Source: Cyanobium sp. M30B3
Lineage (GTDB): Bacteria > Cyanobacteriota > Cyanobacteriia > PCC-6307 > Cyanobiaceae
Assembly (NCBI GenBank): GCA_018399015.1
Contig: CP073761.1
Coordinates: 2,728,001 to 2,792,000, forward strand
Direction of reading: 5' to 3'
Length of the DNA: 64,000 nucleotides
The notes under the pieces are model-generated. The model was not told the origin of the DNA. It did no database searches and saw nothing but the letters and a program-made list of their open reading frames with translations. The stretch's first letter is position 1, and every line of letters starts with the position of its first letter. Made by a program: the position numbers and the translations under genes. Positions 35,739-43,361 of the stretch are shown here, piece after piece.

Positions 35739-36701
35739 ATGGAAAGGCTGAAGCTGCTGCGTGTGCTGATTGGCCCCCGCAGGTTTGAGGATTGGAACCC
35801 CCAACCCACCCTTGTGGTAGAGGCAGAGACTGACCGGCTCGCCGTGCTCCGCCAGCAGTTCGCCCACCGGCTAGCCAGTGGGAATCTGGAGTGCAGACAA
35901 GCCGTTCTGGCTGCAACCGCCAACAGCGAAGTTGACTGGCATACTTACAACGATCCCCGGCTCAATGGGGTCGTTCCCCTTGAGCGCTGGCAGCCGCATT
36001 ACCCCAACCTCCAGCACAGCGGCCACGCCATATTTCCTGCAGACACCCTCGCAAATATCCTCTCGACCTGGCCAGCGGCTGCCGACCACAATAAGGAGCT
36101 TGAGCTCAGCATCGGTCAGGGAGACCCCCTGCAGGTTTTGCTCGGAGCTGGCAGTTGGCTGCAGCGGCTAAGGCGGATCCAATTGCAGGGCCCCCGTGCC
36201 GCAGAGCTTTGGCGGGAATCCATCGATTCCTGGCTGCAGGATCAAGGCTTCCGGCCCGATCCCCACGATCCCCTGATCTGGAATCTTGATCCGTTGGCCG
36301 TCAGACTGAGCCAACAGCAGAGAGAATTCGAGACTCTGCACCTTCAGTATCAGGAAGAGCTGCAAGAACTTGCAGAGCAGGCATCAAAAACAAAAGAGGC
36401 TTTAAGGCAGATTTTTCCTTACAACGTCTACAAAGAGAAACGGCCAGATCTGGCAGCTTTTACCGATCACCAGCTGTTAGATCACTTTGTTAATACCGGC
36501 ATCCACGAAGGCGTCAATCTCCAGTTCAGCGCCCTGGAAAACGCCCTGCAAAGCCAACTGCAGCAGCTGCATGCTGAGCGGGAGGCTGAGCGGGAAGCCG
36601 AGACCGCCCGGGTGGAGCTGCTCCAGGAGAAAAGCCGGCACACCGCCCAGCAGCTCGATCTGCTCAAGGACCTCTTCGCCCGGCTGATGGTGAACCCTTG
36701 A
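35739..36701 (+). CDS. Possible methyltransferase-like protein ending in a coiled coil
   Basis: The protein has 320 residues from the ATG at 35739 (an in-frame TTG lies at 35730). The first 160 residues weakly recall FkbM-type methyltransferases (PTLVVEAETDRLAVLRQQFA, then ANSEVDWHTYNDPRLNG), but no glycine-rich SAM motif is clear. Residues about 190-225 are helical. A short motif PYNVYKEKRPDLAAFTDHQL then HFVNTGIHEGVNL recalls the Y..NPD...HF...G..EGR segment seen in many cyanobacterial glycan proteins. The end is a coiled coil (LQQLHAEREAEREAETARVE). It is translationally coupled to the next gene by a TTGA overlap and divergent from the giant coiled-coil gene. Confidence 0.5.
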   Translation: MERLKLLRVLIGPRRFEDWNPQPTLVVEAETDRLAVLRQQFAHRLASGNLECRQAVLAATANSEVDWHTYNDPRLNGVVPLERWQPHYPNLQHSGHAIFPADTLANILSTWPAAADHNKELELSIGQGDPLQVLLGAGSWLQRLRRIQLQGPRAAELWRESIDSWLQDQGFRPDPHDPLIWNLDPLAVRLSQQQREFETLHLQYQEELQELAEQASKTKEALRQIFPYNVYKEKRPDLAAFTDHQLLDHFVNTGIHEGVNLQFSALENALQSQLQQLHAEREAEREAETARVELLQEKSRHTAQQLDLLKDLFARLMVNP

Positions 36702-38017
36702 GCGCACGCCCTGCCACCACCGAACCCGCCATCCTCGAGGCCCTGCTCCTCCAGGCCGCGGGCCAGTGGCGCACGCTGGAGCGTCTCGATGAGCCCACCA
36801 CCCGGCCCCCTGCCCCCCTCGACGCCGCCCTGCTCAACGCCCTCCGCGCATCGCCCTTGCAGGCACCGGAGCACCACCAGGCCAGCCTGGACACCCTGGC
36901 GCATCTCGACCGCCACGCCGCCTGCGCCCTGGCCCTCTGCCGCAGCCAGCTGGCGCTGGCCCAGGAGCAGCTTCTCCTCGGGGAAACAGCTGCAGCGGCC
37001 ACGAGCTTGCGCCAGGGCCTGGCCAGCAGTGTCAACGCCGTGGCGGGCACAGGCATGCCGATGCCCGCCAACCTGGCCGATCAGCTGCTCAACCAGGCCG
37101 GTTGGCTGGGCCCAACCCTCGCCAGCCAGCTGGATCTGGCCCTGGCCAGCCGGCGAGGGCAGCTTCCCGCCCAGCTGGTGCTGGTGCTGGGTATGCACCG
37201 CAGCGGCACCTCAGCCCTGTCCGGCCTGCTGGTGCAGGCCGGCCTGGATGGCCCCAGGGATCTGATGCCCGCCACCCAGGCCAATCCGCGTGGTTACTGG
37301 GAATCCCTCGGAGAGGTGGCACTCAGTGATCAACTGCTTCAGCAGCTGGGCAGCCACTGGTCCAGTTGCTGGGCCCTGCCCCACCACTTCTGGGACAGCA
37401 ACCCCACCGCCGTGCAGGGCTGGCGCTCCGGCCTGCTTCACCTGTTGTCCACCACCTACGCCCACGGCGGGCGGGCGGTACTCAAGGATCCCCGGCTGTG
37501 TGTGCTGCTTCCCGCACTCCAACCCTGGCTGGAATCCAACCTGATCAGCTGTGCGGCCTTTCTGCCGGTGCGCCACCCCGCCGAGGTGGCCAGCTCGCTG
37601 CGGCTGGCCGAGGGGCTGCCCCGCAGGCAGGCCCTGCTGCTGTGGCTGGGCCACGTGCTCCAGGCCGAGCGCCACAGCCGGGCACTGCCGAGGCTGATCG
37701 TCGACTACCGGAAGCTGCTCGAAGATCCCCAGGCCGTGCTGGCGAGTGCCGGCCGCGTGCTGGAGCTGGCCGGCGACGGACTGCCGCTGCCGCCCACCTG
37801 GACTATCGAGGAGGCCAGCGGCTTCATTGATCCCCAGCTGCAACGGCAACGGGCCAGCGAGGAGGTGCCCAGCTGGGTTCTGGATGAGCAGGCTGACGTG
37901 TGGTACGACCTCGCCCTGGGCGTACACGCCGTGATGGTCGATCCCCAGCTGAGCGAAGCGCAGCGCTCCGCCGCCCTGGATCAATACTGGCACCAGTGGA
38001 CAACCCTCGCGCCCTGA
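36698..38017 (+). CDS. Sulfotransferase with N-terminal helical extension
   Basis: The 439-residue protein starts with TTG at 36698, overlapping the previous stop. The first 160 residues are Ala/Leu helices, possibly TPR-like. The sulfotransferase domain begins LVLVLGMHRSGTSALSGLLV (PAPS 5'-phosphosulfate loop, about 167-186), continues NPRGYWESL and LKDPRLCVLLPAL, and has the 3'-phosphate motif AFLPVRHPAEVASSLRLAE. It should transfer sulfate from PAPS to an unknown acceptor, probably a sugar. Its last 66 bases are included in the duplicated segment found again at 41676. Confidence 0.85.
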   Translation: MSARPATTEPAILEALLLQAAGQWRTLERLDEPTTRPPAPLDAALLNALRASPLQAPEHHQASLDTLAHLDRHAACALALCRSQLALAQEQLLLGETAAAATSLRQGLASSVNAVAGTGMPMPANLADQLLNQAGWLGPTLASQLDLALASRRGQLPAQLVLVLGMHRSGTSALSGLLVQAGLDGPRDLMPATQANPRGYWESLGEVALSDQLLQQLGSHWSSCWALPHHFWDSNPTAVQGWRSGLLHLLSTTYAHGGRAVLKDPRLCVLLPALQPWLESNLISCAAFLPVRHPAEVASSLRLAEGLPRRQALLLWLGHVLQAERHSRALPRLIVDYRKLLEDPQAVLASAGRVLELAGDGLPLPPTWTIEEASGFIDPQLQRQRASEEVPSWVLDEQADVWYDLALGVHAVMVDPQLSEAQRSAALDQYWHQWTTLAP

Positions 38018-38676
38018 TCGGCCGCTGCCATGGCGCTCTGGCTCTGCCGGCTTGATGCCCCCCCGCTTGATGCCGCCTGCGGGGTGGGTGGCTGGCTGCT
38101 GCCCACGGATCTCAGCCCCGACGGCGTGGAGCCGCCTTGCCTCTGGGAGCTCTACCAGGCCAGCGGTGGCAGCCTGCCCTTCGGGTTGGATTGCCGCCTG
38201 GTGGCCCCGTTCACGCCGGCCCAGGAGCGGCGGATCGGTGCCCAGCTCGCCCCCTGGCTGGTTCAGGAGCGCAGCCTGAGGTTGCAGGGGCGTCCCGTGC
38301 TGCTGGTGCGCGGCGCCGCACACTTCAGCCATCGCCGCTTCGGCCCCAGGGGGCTGCGACTCGCCCTGAACAACGCCCTGCGCCAGCTCGGCTGCCTCCA
38401 GCCACTGCTGCTGATCGGCCTGCGGAACGACCCCATCCTTGACGCTGATGCCCTGATCGATGGGCTGGTGCACCCGCCGGCCGACAGCCCGCTCAACTAC
38501 GAGGTGTTGCTTCGCGAAGCCCACCATCGCGGCGGTGACGCGGGGCCATGGCGCATCCCGGCGGTGCTGGCGCCCGCCGATCCCGATCGCAGCCCCTTCT
38601 TCAACGCCAGAGCCGAGCGCTACAGCGAATGGCTGCAGCTGGAGAGCAGCTGGAGTGCCTTCCGGTGCCAGGGAGC
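37944..38676 (+). repeat. Duplicated segment, copy 1
   Basis: It is collinear with 41676-42408 at a constant offset of 3732 bases. It contains the 3' end of the sulfotransferase gene, the 12-base spacer and the first 215 codons of the WbsX-like gene. The copies differ mainly in patches near 38370-38400 and 38445-38490. Confidence 0.85.
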
Positions 38677-38924
38677 CACCGATTGTTCGGCGCTGATCCG
38701 CCGCTTCCACGAGGCAGCCCAGGCGAAGGCACCGAGCATGACCTGCTGGGGCACGGGATCGCCGCTGCGGGAATTCCTGCATGTGGATGACCTGTGCGAA
38801 GCGTGCGTGTTTGCCTTGGAGCGGTGGCGACGGCCACGGGCTTTCAGGGTGAGATCGCGTGGGACGACAGCAAGCCCGACGGCACTCCCAAAAAGCAATT
38901 GGATGTGAGCCGGCTACAGCGGTG
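38030..38924 (+). pseudogene. Chimera: WbsX-like N-terminus joined to a broken fcl fragment
   Basis: Codons 1-220 match the first part of the protein at 41762 (LWLCRLDAPPLDAACGVGGW, LRLQGRPVLLVRGAAHFSHR). From codon about 222 the sequence switches to GDP-L-fucose synthase: ALIRRFHEAAQAKAPSMTCW, then GTGSPLREFLHVDDLCEACV. After RWRRP the fcl frame shifts, and its end continues in another frame (GEIAWDDSKPDGTPKKQLDV, SRLQR) to a stop at 38922-38924. The open frame to 38908 is therefore a fusion product without the RgpF half present in the other copy. Probably non-functional. Confidence 0.85.
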
Positions 38925-39030
38925 ATTGGCCGGGCAGCCGGGCCGTTGAGCGAGAGCTGCAGGGCGGGTCGCGCACCATCGCCGTGAGCAAGGCGGCATA
39001 GCCACCCCCCTGATGCTGGTGGATCGTGGC

Positions 39031-40284
39031 CTAAGGCCCAAGGGCCCCAACCGGAACCACGACGACCCCGTCGGAGCGGCGGTAGCCATACCCCTTGCTA
39101 CAGATCACGGCAAGAAACGCCGGTGAGCCGGAGCGTTGTGGGTCGATCTGCTCGGAGAAGCGCTTCAGACTGGCAGCAGCGGCGTCCACCTGGCTTTCGC
39201 CCAGCTTGATTTCGATGGCGCCCCAGCGTCCGTCGTGCAACTGCACGATCGCATCCACCTCAACGCCGTAGTCATCGCGATAGTGCAACACCTCACCCTC
39301 GAGGGGCTGGCTGAGCACACGCAAATCCCGGATCACCAGTGATTCGAACAGCTGCCCGAACCACTCAACATCCTGAAGCAAACGCTCGGCAGAAGCACCG
39401 TTGGCCGCCAACGCCAGCGATGGGTCCACGAAGTGCCGCTTCGGGGCCTTGCGCAACCGCGCCCGTGAGCGCAGGTGCGGAGCCCAGGCGGGCTGATCTT
39501 CGATCACCATCAGCCGCTCCAGGGCCTGGAGGTAGTCGGTCACGGTGCGATCGTCGAGCGAACCATCGGCCCCGCCTGCATCGGCGGCCAGCGTTGCGCG
39601 CTTCGCCTCTGTGGCGCAGTGGCGCCCAAGGGAACGCAACAGCGCCCCCACCCGCACCGGATCCCGGCTGCGATCTCCCACCCGGCTGATGTCCACCTGC
39701 CTCACCTGCTCGAGGTAATCGCGAGCCGAACGACTGGCAGCCTTCAGCGATCGGCCCTGCTGAGCCGGCCAACCGCCTCGGGCGATCAGCGCGCTGAGGT
39801 CGTGGATGTTGAGTCCAGGATCGGCCACGGCCGGCCCATGGCCCGCGAACAGCTGCTGCAGCGAAACCGCGCCACTGGAGGCACCTGTTTCAAACAGGCT
39901 CATGGGCCGCATCCGCAGAAAGGCGAAACGGCCAGCACCGGTATGGCGGCTGGCATCCTCCGCTGGCACCGCTGAACCCGTGAGCAGGAATTGGCCGGGC
40001 TGGTCGGCGTCGTCGACAGCTCTGCGCACCTGATTCCAGAGCTCAGGTGCCACCTGCCATTCATCGAGCAGTCGCGGCCTGGCTCCTTCAAGCAACAAAG
40101 CCGGATCCACCGCCAACACCTGACGTGCGGCCTGGTCGATATCGAGCAAAACACGAGAGGCCGCCAGCTGTGAGGCCGTCATCGTTTTGCCGCAAGCCTT
40201 GGGCCCTTCGATCACCACCGCACCGGCGGATGCCAACAGCTCCCTCAGCTCGGCATCCACGATTCGAGGGCTGTAGGCAGGCAC
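39031..40284 (-). CDS. AAA ATPase with DUF4143-type C-terminus (intact)
   Basis: The 417-residue protein has Walker A IEGPKACGKTMTASQLA (about 25-41), Walker B RLLDEWQVAPELW, and sensor LLTGSAVPAED. It is followed by the DUF4143 nuclease-like domain, YRDDYGVEVDAIVQLHDGRW then AIEIKLGESQVD, which has the D...E.K residues of a PD-(D/E)XK fold. It is intact, unlike the relative at 26424-27564. It lies between the broken fcl and rfbA pieces, so it probably came with the rearrangement. Role in the cell unknown. Confidence 0.85.
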   Translation of the reverse strand: MPAYSPRIVDAELRELLASAGAVVIEGPKACGKTMTASQLAASRVLLDIDQAARQVLAVDPALLLEGARPRLLDEWQVAPELWNQVRRAVDDADQPGQFLLTGSAVPAEDASRHTGAGRFAFLRMRPMSLFETGASSGAVSLQQLFAGHGPAVADPGLNIHDLSALIARGGWPAQQGRSLKAASRSARDYLEQVRQVDISRVGDRSRDPVRVGALLRSLGRHCATEAKRATLAADAGGADGSLDDRTVTDYLQALERLMVIEDQPAWAPHLRSRARLRKAPKRHFVDPSLALAANGASAERLLQDVEWFGQLFESLVIRDLRVLSQPLEGEVLHYRDDYGVEVDAIVQLHDGRWGAIEIKLGESQVDAAAASLKRFSEQIDPQRSGSPAFLAVICSKGYGYRRSDGVVVVPVGALGP

Positions 40285-40782
40285 TCAGACACATGGATGC
40301 GGGAAACACAGCCATCCTAATGCACCAAATACGGAGCTCTAAATCCAGCTTTTACGGGGATGGCGATGCGGATTCTGCGGGCGCCGGCCGCTCTGGTGCT
40401 GGGCGACAACCTCTTCCACGGCCACGACCTGGTGCCCCGAGGCTGCTGCCAGCAGTGGCAGCAGCCTCGGGGCCACGGTGTACGCCTACCCGGGCTGGGG
40501 TGGCTGCCTCACATGGCGTTCGTAGAACTCGCTGTGAAAACCCACCCGCTGGTGGACCTCCTCGGCCGCGGGCAGGTTGGCAACCCAGCCATCTTCAACC
40601 GCAGAGGGGGAGCCGTACAACGCAACCTGCAGGCTGTCGCTAAAAAACAGCCGGATCTTGTGGATGTGGGCCTACGCCGGCAAGGCGGAATCCATGCGCG
40701 TCGTAGCAGAGGAGTTGCTGACAGTAAAGCCAAAGAGACGCAGAACTGCCTTGAACACAGACGACAGCAATTATAATCCTAC
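40285..40782. other. Gene-fragment region
   Basis: There is no intact gene in these 498 bases. It holds the rfbA fragment (40381-40493). On the minus strand, about 40505-40665, lies an unidentified coding-like stretch (RLFFSDSLQVALYGSPSAVE, then WVANLPAAEEVHQRVGF) without start or stop. Around 40745-40800 it turns AT-rich. Confidence 0.45.
40381..40493 (+). pseudogene. Fragment of a second rfbA gene
   Basis: It encodes [19 protein letters not shown] and then, after one extra base, [18 protein letters not shown]. This matches residues about 104-142 of RfbA at 209-1144 ([37 protein letters not shown]). It differs at several positions, so it derives from a diverged rfbA rather than a recent copy. 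Confidence 0.8.
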
Positions 40783-41577
40783 TCAGACACTAACCCCAGC
40801 AGCCCCCTCGAAAAGCATCGGCGACGATGGCACAAACGCTGGGCGAATGCTCTGAAAGAGCTCATTACGCCGAGCAATCCGCCCCTGCGGATCATGCACC
40901 ATTCGATTCATCTCCAGCAGTGCCATCAACACCGGCTCACTCATCGAAATGTTCTTCCATGACACCTGTTCAGGCAGTTCCTCCTCCTTGGCACCGGCTG
41001 CTTTGAGCAGCCTCTGCACCAGGCTTTCTGCAGGCTCATAGGCCAACATCTCCACCTCCAACCCTGCAGCTTCCAGATCCTCAATCATGGGCTCGAGGAT
41101 GTGATTGCACTCTTCTTCCTTCAGCCACTGCTGCGGGCTGCGGGTTTCACCCACATAGGGGTCCTTCACCGCCTGGTTGTAGAGCGAGGCTGCCCTGCTG
41201 CGCAGCTCCCGCTCCACCAGCAGTGCCCGCAGTCCCTGCGGATCGGCAATGCCGTGGCTCACCAGCCAGTTCACCACCTGTGCGGCGCAACCGGTGCTCA
41301 GAAACTCGCTGCTGATCAGCAACGTGTCGTGTGCCACGGCAGCCAGCTCCTGCTGCAGCTGCTCCAGCAACACCTCGGGCTCCAGCGCCTCGGCATCCGG
41401 GCGTCGCAGCTCAGGCACCAGGCTAAAGACCAGATTGTGATGGGCCCCATCCGGCCACTGTCCCGTGCGGGGATAATAAAAGGCTGCGAACGATTGCTGC
41501 CTCAGCATCGCCTGGATGGCGCTGGTGCCCGTCTTGTGCGGACCAGCATGCAGGATCAGACGACGGGGAAGAAGCAT
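40783..41577 (-). CDS. Sulfotransferase-like protein
   Basis: The protein has 264 residues from the ATG at 41577 (open upstream to 41601). The N-terminus LLPRRLILHAGPHKTGTSAI is a classic sulfotransferase PAPS loop. The rest is helical (LLISSEFLSTG, LRALLVERELRSRAASLYNQ, where Arg/Ser fits the second PAPS site). It is shorter and of a different subfamily from the proteins at 19788 and 36698. It is oriented opposite to its neighbours. Acceptor unknown. Confidence 0.7.
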   Translation of the reverse strand: MLLPRRLILHAGPHKTGTSAIQAMLRQQSFAAFYYPRTGQWPDGAHHNLVFSLVPELRRPDAEALEPEVLLEQLQQELAAVAHDTLLISSEFLSTGCAAQVVNWLVSHGIADPQGLRALLVERELRSRAASLYNQAVKDPYVGETRSPQQWLKEEECNHILEPMIEDLEAAGLEVEMLAYEPAESLVQRLLKAAGAKEEELPEQVSWKNISMSEPVLMALLEMNRMVHDPQGRIARRNELFQSIRPAFVPSSPMLFEGAAGVSV

Positions 41578-41675
41578 GGTGGAGGTGCAACGCTGAATCA
41601 CCCAGTGGGTTCTGAACGATCAGGCGGCAGACTGAATCGAGACTGGCATGGCCGTGCGCCCCGTGATGAGTACCT

Positions 41676-42408
41676 CCCAGCGGAGCGAAGCGCAGCGCTC
41701 GGCCGCCCTGGATCAATACTGGCACCAGTGGACAACCCTCGCGCCCTGATCGGCCGCTGCCATGGCGCTCTGGCTCTGCCGGCTTGATGCCCCCCCGCTT
41801 GATGCCGCCTGCGGGGTGGGTGGCTGGCTGCTGCCCACGGATCTCAGCCCCGACGGCGTGGAGCCGCCTTGCCTCTGGGAGCTCTACCAGGCCAGCGGTG
41901 GCAGCCTGCCCTTCGGGTTGGATTGCCGCCTGGTGGCCCCGTTCACGCCGGCCCAGGAGCGGCGCATTGGTGCCCAGCTCGCCCCCTGGCTGGTTCAGGA
42001 GCGCAGCTTGAGGCTGCAGGGGCGTCCCGTGCTGCTCGTGCGCGGCGCCGCACACTTCAGCCATCGCCGCTTCGGGCCAAGTGGTCTGCGACTGGCCCTG
42101 AACGCCGCCCTGCGGCAGCGCGGCTGTGACCGGCCAGTGCTGCTGCTCTGCTGGCAGAACGACCCCATCCTTGACGCTGATGCCGTGGTGGACGGGGTGG
42201 TGGATTCGCCGTCCACCACGCCGCTCAACTACGAGGTGTTGCTTCGCGAAGCCCACCACCGCGGCGGTGACCCGGGGCCATGGCGCATCCCAGCGGTGCT
42301 GGCGCCCGCCGATCCCGATCGCAGCCCCTTCTTCAACGCCAGCGCCGAGCGCTACAGCGAATGGCTGCAGCTGGAGAGCAGCTGGAGCGAGTTCAGGCTG
42401 CAGGGGGC
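41676..42408 (+). repeat. Duplicated segment, copy 2
   Basis: Counterpart of 37944-38676. It begins with an orphan 3' end of the sulfotransferase gene (ALDQYWHQWTTLAP and stop at 41747-41749) upstream of the full-length WbsX-like/RgpF gene, showing that copy 1 is the source of the left part. Confidence 0.85.
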
Positions 42409-43348
42409 CGCAGATGCTCCGGTGGTGCTGGGTTCCTGGCTCGGCCATCAACGCTGGTGGCGTCAACCGGAGGCCACGCCAGCACCGCCTGAGCCAGCCC
42501 CCGCCTCGCCCGCGGCCCAGGCAGCCCTGCCCTTGCACGCCGCCTGGGGCACCCAGGAGCCGGGGAATCTGGCCCTGCTGGTGCATGGCTTCCATCAGCC
42601 GGAGCTGCGGCGCATCCTCCAGCCCTTGGCCCCGGACGGGGGCACCCACGGACTCCCAGGCATCGACCTCTATCTCTCCGTACCCGAGGATCACTTCGGC
42701 TCCGCCATCAGCCTGCTACGGCACCTGGCATGGCCAAGGGTGCAGCTGTTCGGCGTCGCCAATCGCGGCCGCGACATCGCGCCTTTCCTGCTGCGTGCCC
42801 TGCCAGCGGCGATTGCCAACAACCATCGGCAATTCGTGAAGGTTCACACGAAGAGGTCAACCCACCTGGGCGACGGCGAACCGTGGGGCGCCCACCTGCT
42901 CAGCAGCCTGCTGGGCCCGTCGTTTCTGCGGCAACTGATTGCCGAGTTGGAGAGCACCAGCCAGCTCGGCTTGCTGGCACCCGCCGGCACCCTGCTGCCC
43001 TGCACCCTCAGCCTGGGCCGCAACAGCCACCATCTGCTGGCTCTGTGCGAGCACCATCAGGTGGAACCCCGATCCGTGCTCTCCAGCCGCTTTGTTGCCG
43101 GCTCGATGATGGCCGGCCGGCTCGAGGCGCTGAGGCCGTTGCTGGAGCACCCTCCCTCCCTGGAGGCCTTTGAAGCCGAGGCGGGGCAGACCGATGGAAC
43201 GCTTGCCCATGCCTACGAGCGCTGGATTGGCGTGCAGGCCGAGCGTCATGGCTGGGAGGTCAGGGAGTTACCGGGAAACGCTGCAGCCGTACCGAACTTC
43301 GGCTACGCCTGGGCGCAGCACCCTCCATCTGGCAACCGCAAAAGCTGA
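41762..43348 (+). CDS. WbsX-like / RgpF two-domain glycan protein
   Basis: The protein has 528 residues. Residues 1-220 are a shortened WbsX-like barrel (LVAPFTPAQERRIGAQLAPW, RLQGRPVLLVRG, RYSEWLQLESSW). Residues about 262-510 match the RgpF domain (NLALLVHGFHQPELRRIL, VANRGRDIAPFLLRALPA, FVKVHTKRSTHLGDGEPW, SRFVAGSMMAGR, EAEAGQTDGTLAHAYERWI), clearly homologous to the central domain of the protein at 4184. It is GC-rich, so resident rather than recently acquired. It is probably involved in making a rhamnose-rich surface glycan. The stop is 13 bases from the convergent gltB stop. Confidence 0.75.
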   Translation: MALWLCRLDAPPLDAACGVGGWLLPTDLSPDGVEPPCLWELYQASGGSLPFGLDCRLVAPFTPAQERRIGAQLAPWLVQERSLRLQGRPVLLVRGAAHFSHRRFGPSGLRLALNAALRQRGCDRPVLLLCWQNDPILDADAVVDGVVDSPSTTPLNYEVLLREAHHRGGDPGPWRIPAVLAPADPDRSPFFNASAERYSEWLQLESSWSEFRLQGAADAPVVLGSWLGHQRWWRQPEATPAPPEPAPASPAAQAALPLHAAWGTQEPGNLALLVHGFHQPELRRILQPLAPDGGTHGLPGIDLYLSVPEDHFGSAISLLRHLAWPRVQLFGVANRGRDIAPFLLRALPAAIANNHRQFVKVHTKRSTHLGDGEPWGAHLLSSLLGPSFLRQLIAELESTSQLGLLAPAGTLLPCTLSLGRNSHHLLALCEHHQVEPRSVLSSRFVAGSMMAGRLEALRPLLEHPPSLEAFEAEAGQTDGTLAHAYERWIGVQAERHGWEVRELPGNAAAVPNFGYAWAQHPPSGNRKS

Positions 43349-43361
43349 TCCGTGGCAGCGC

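Noticed and set aside
37211-38782. Long minus-strand frame over the sulfotransferase and WbsX-like genes (also 41423-42694)
   Set aside because: It recurs in both copies only because the DNA segment is duplicated; it has no motifs and overlaps well-supported genes.
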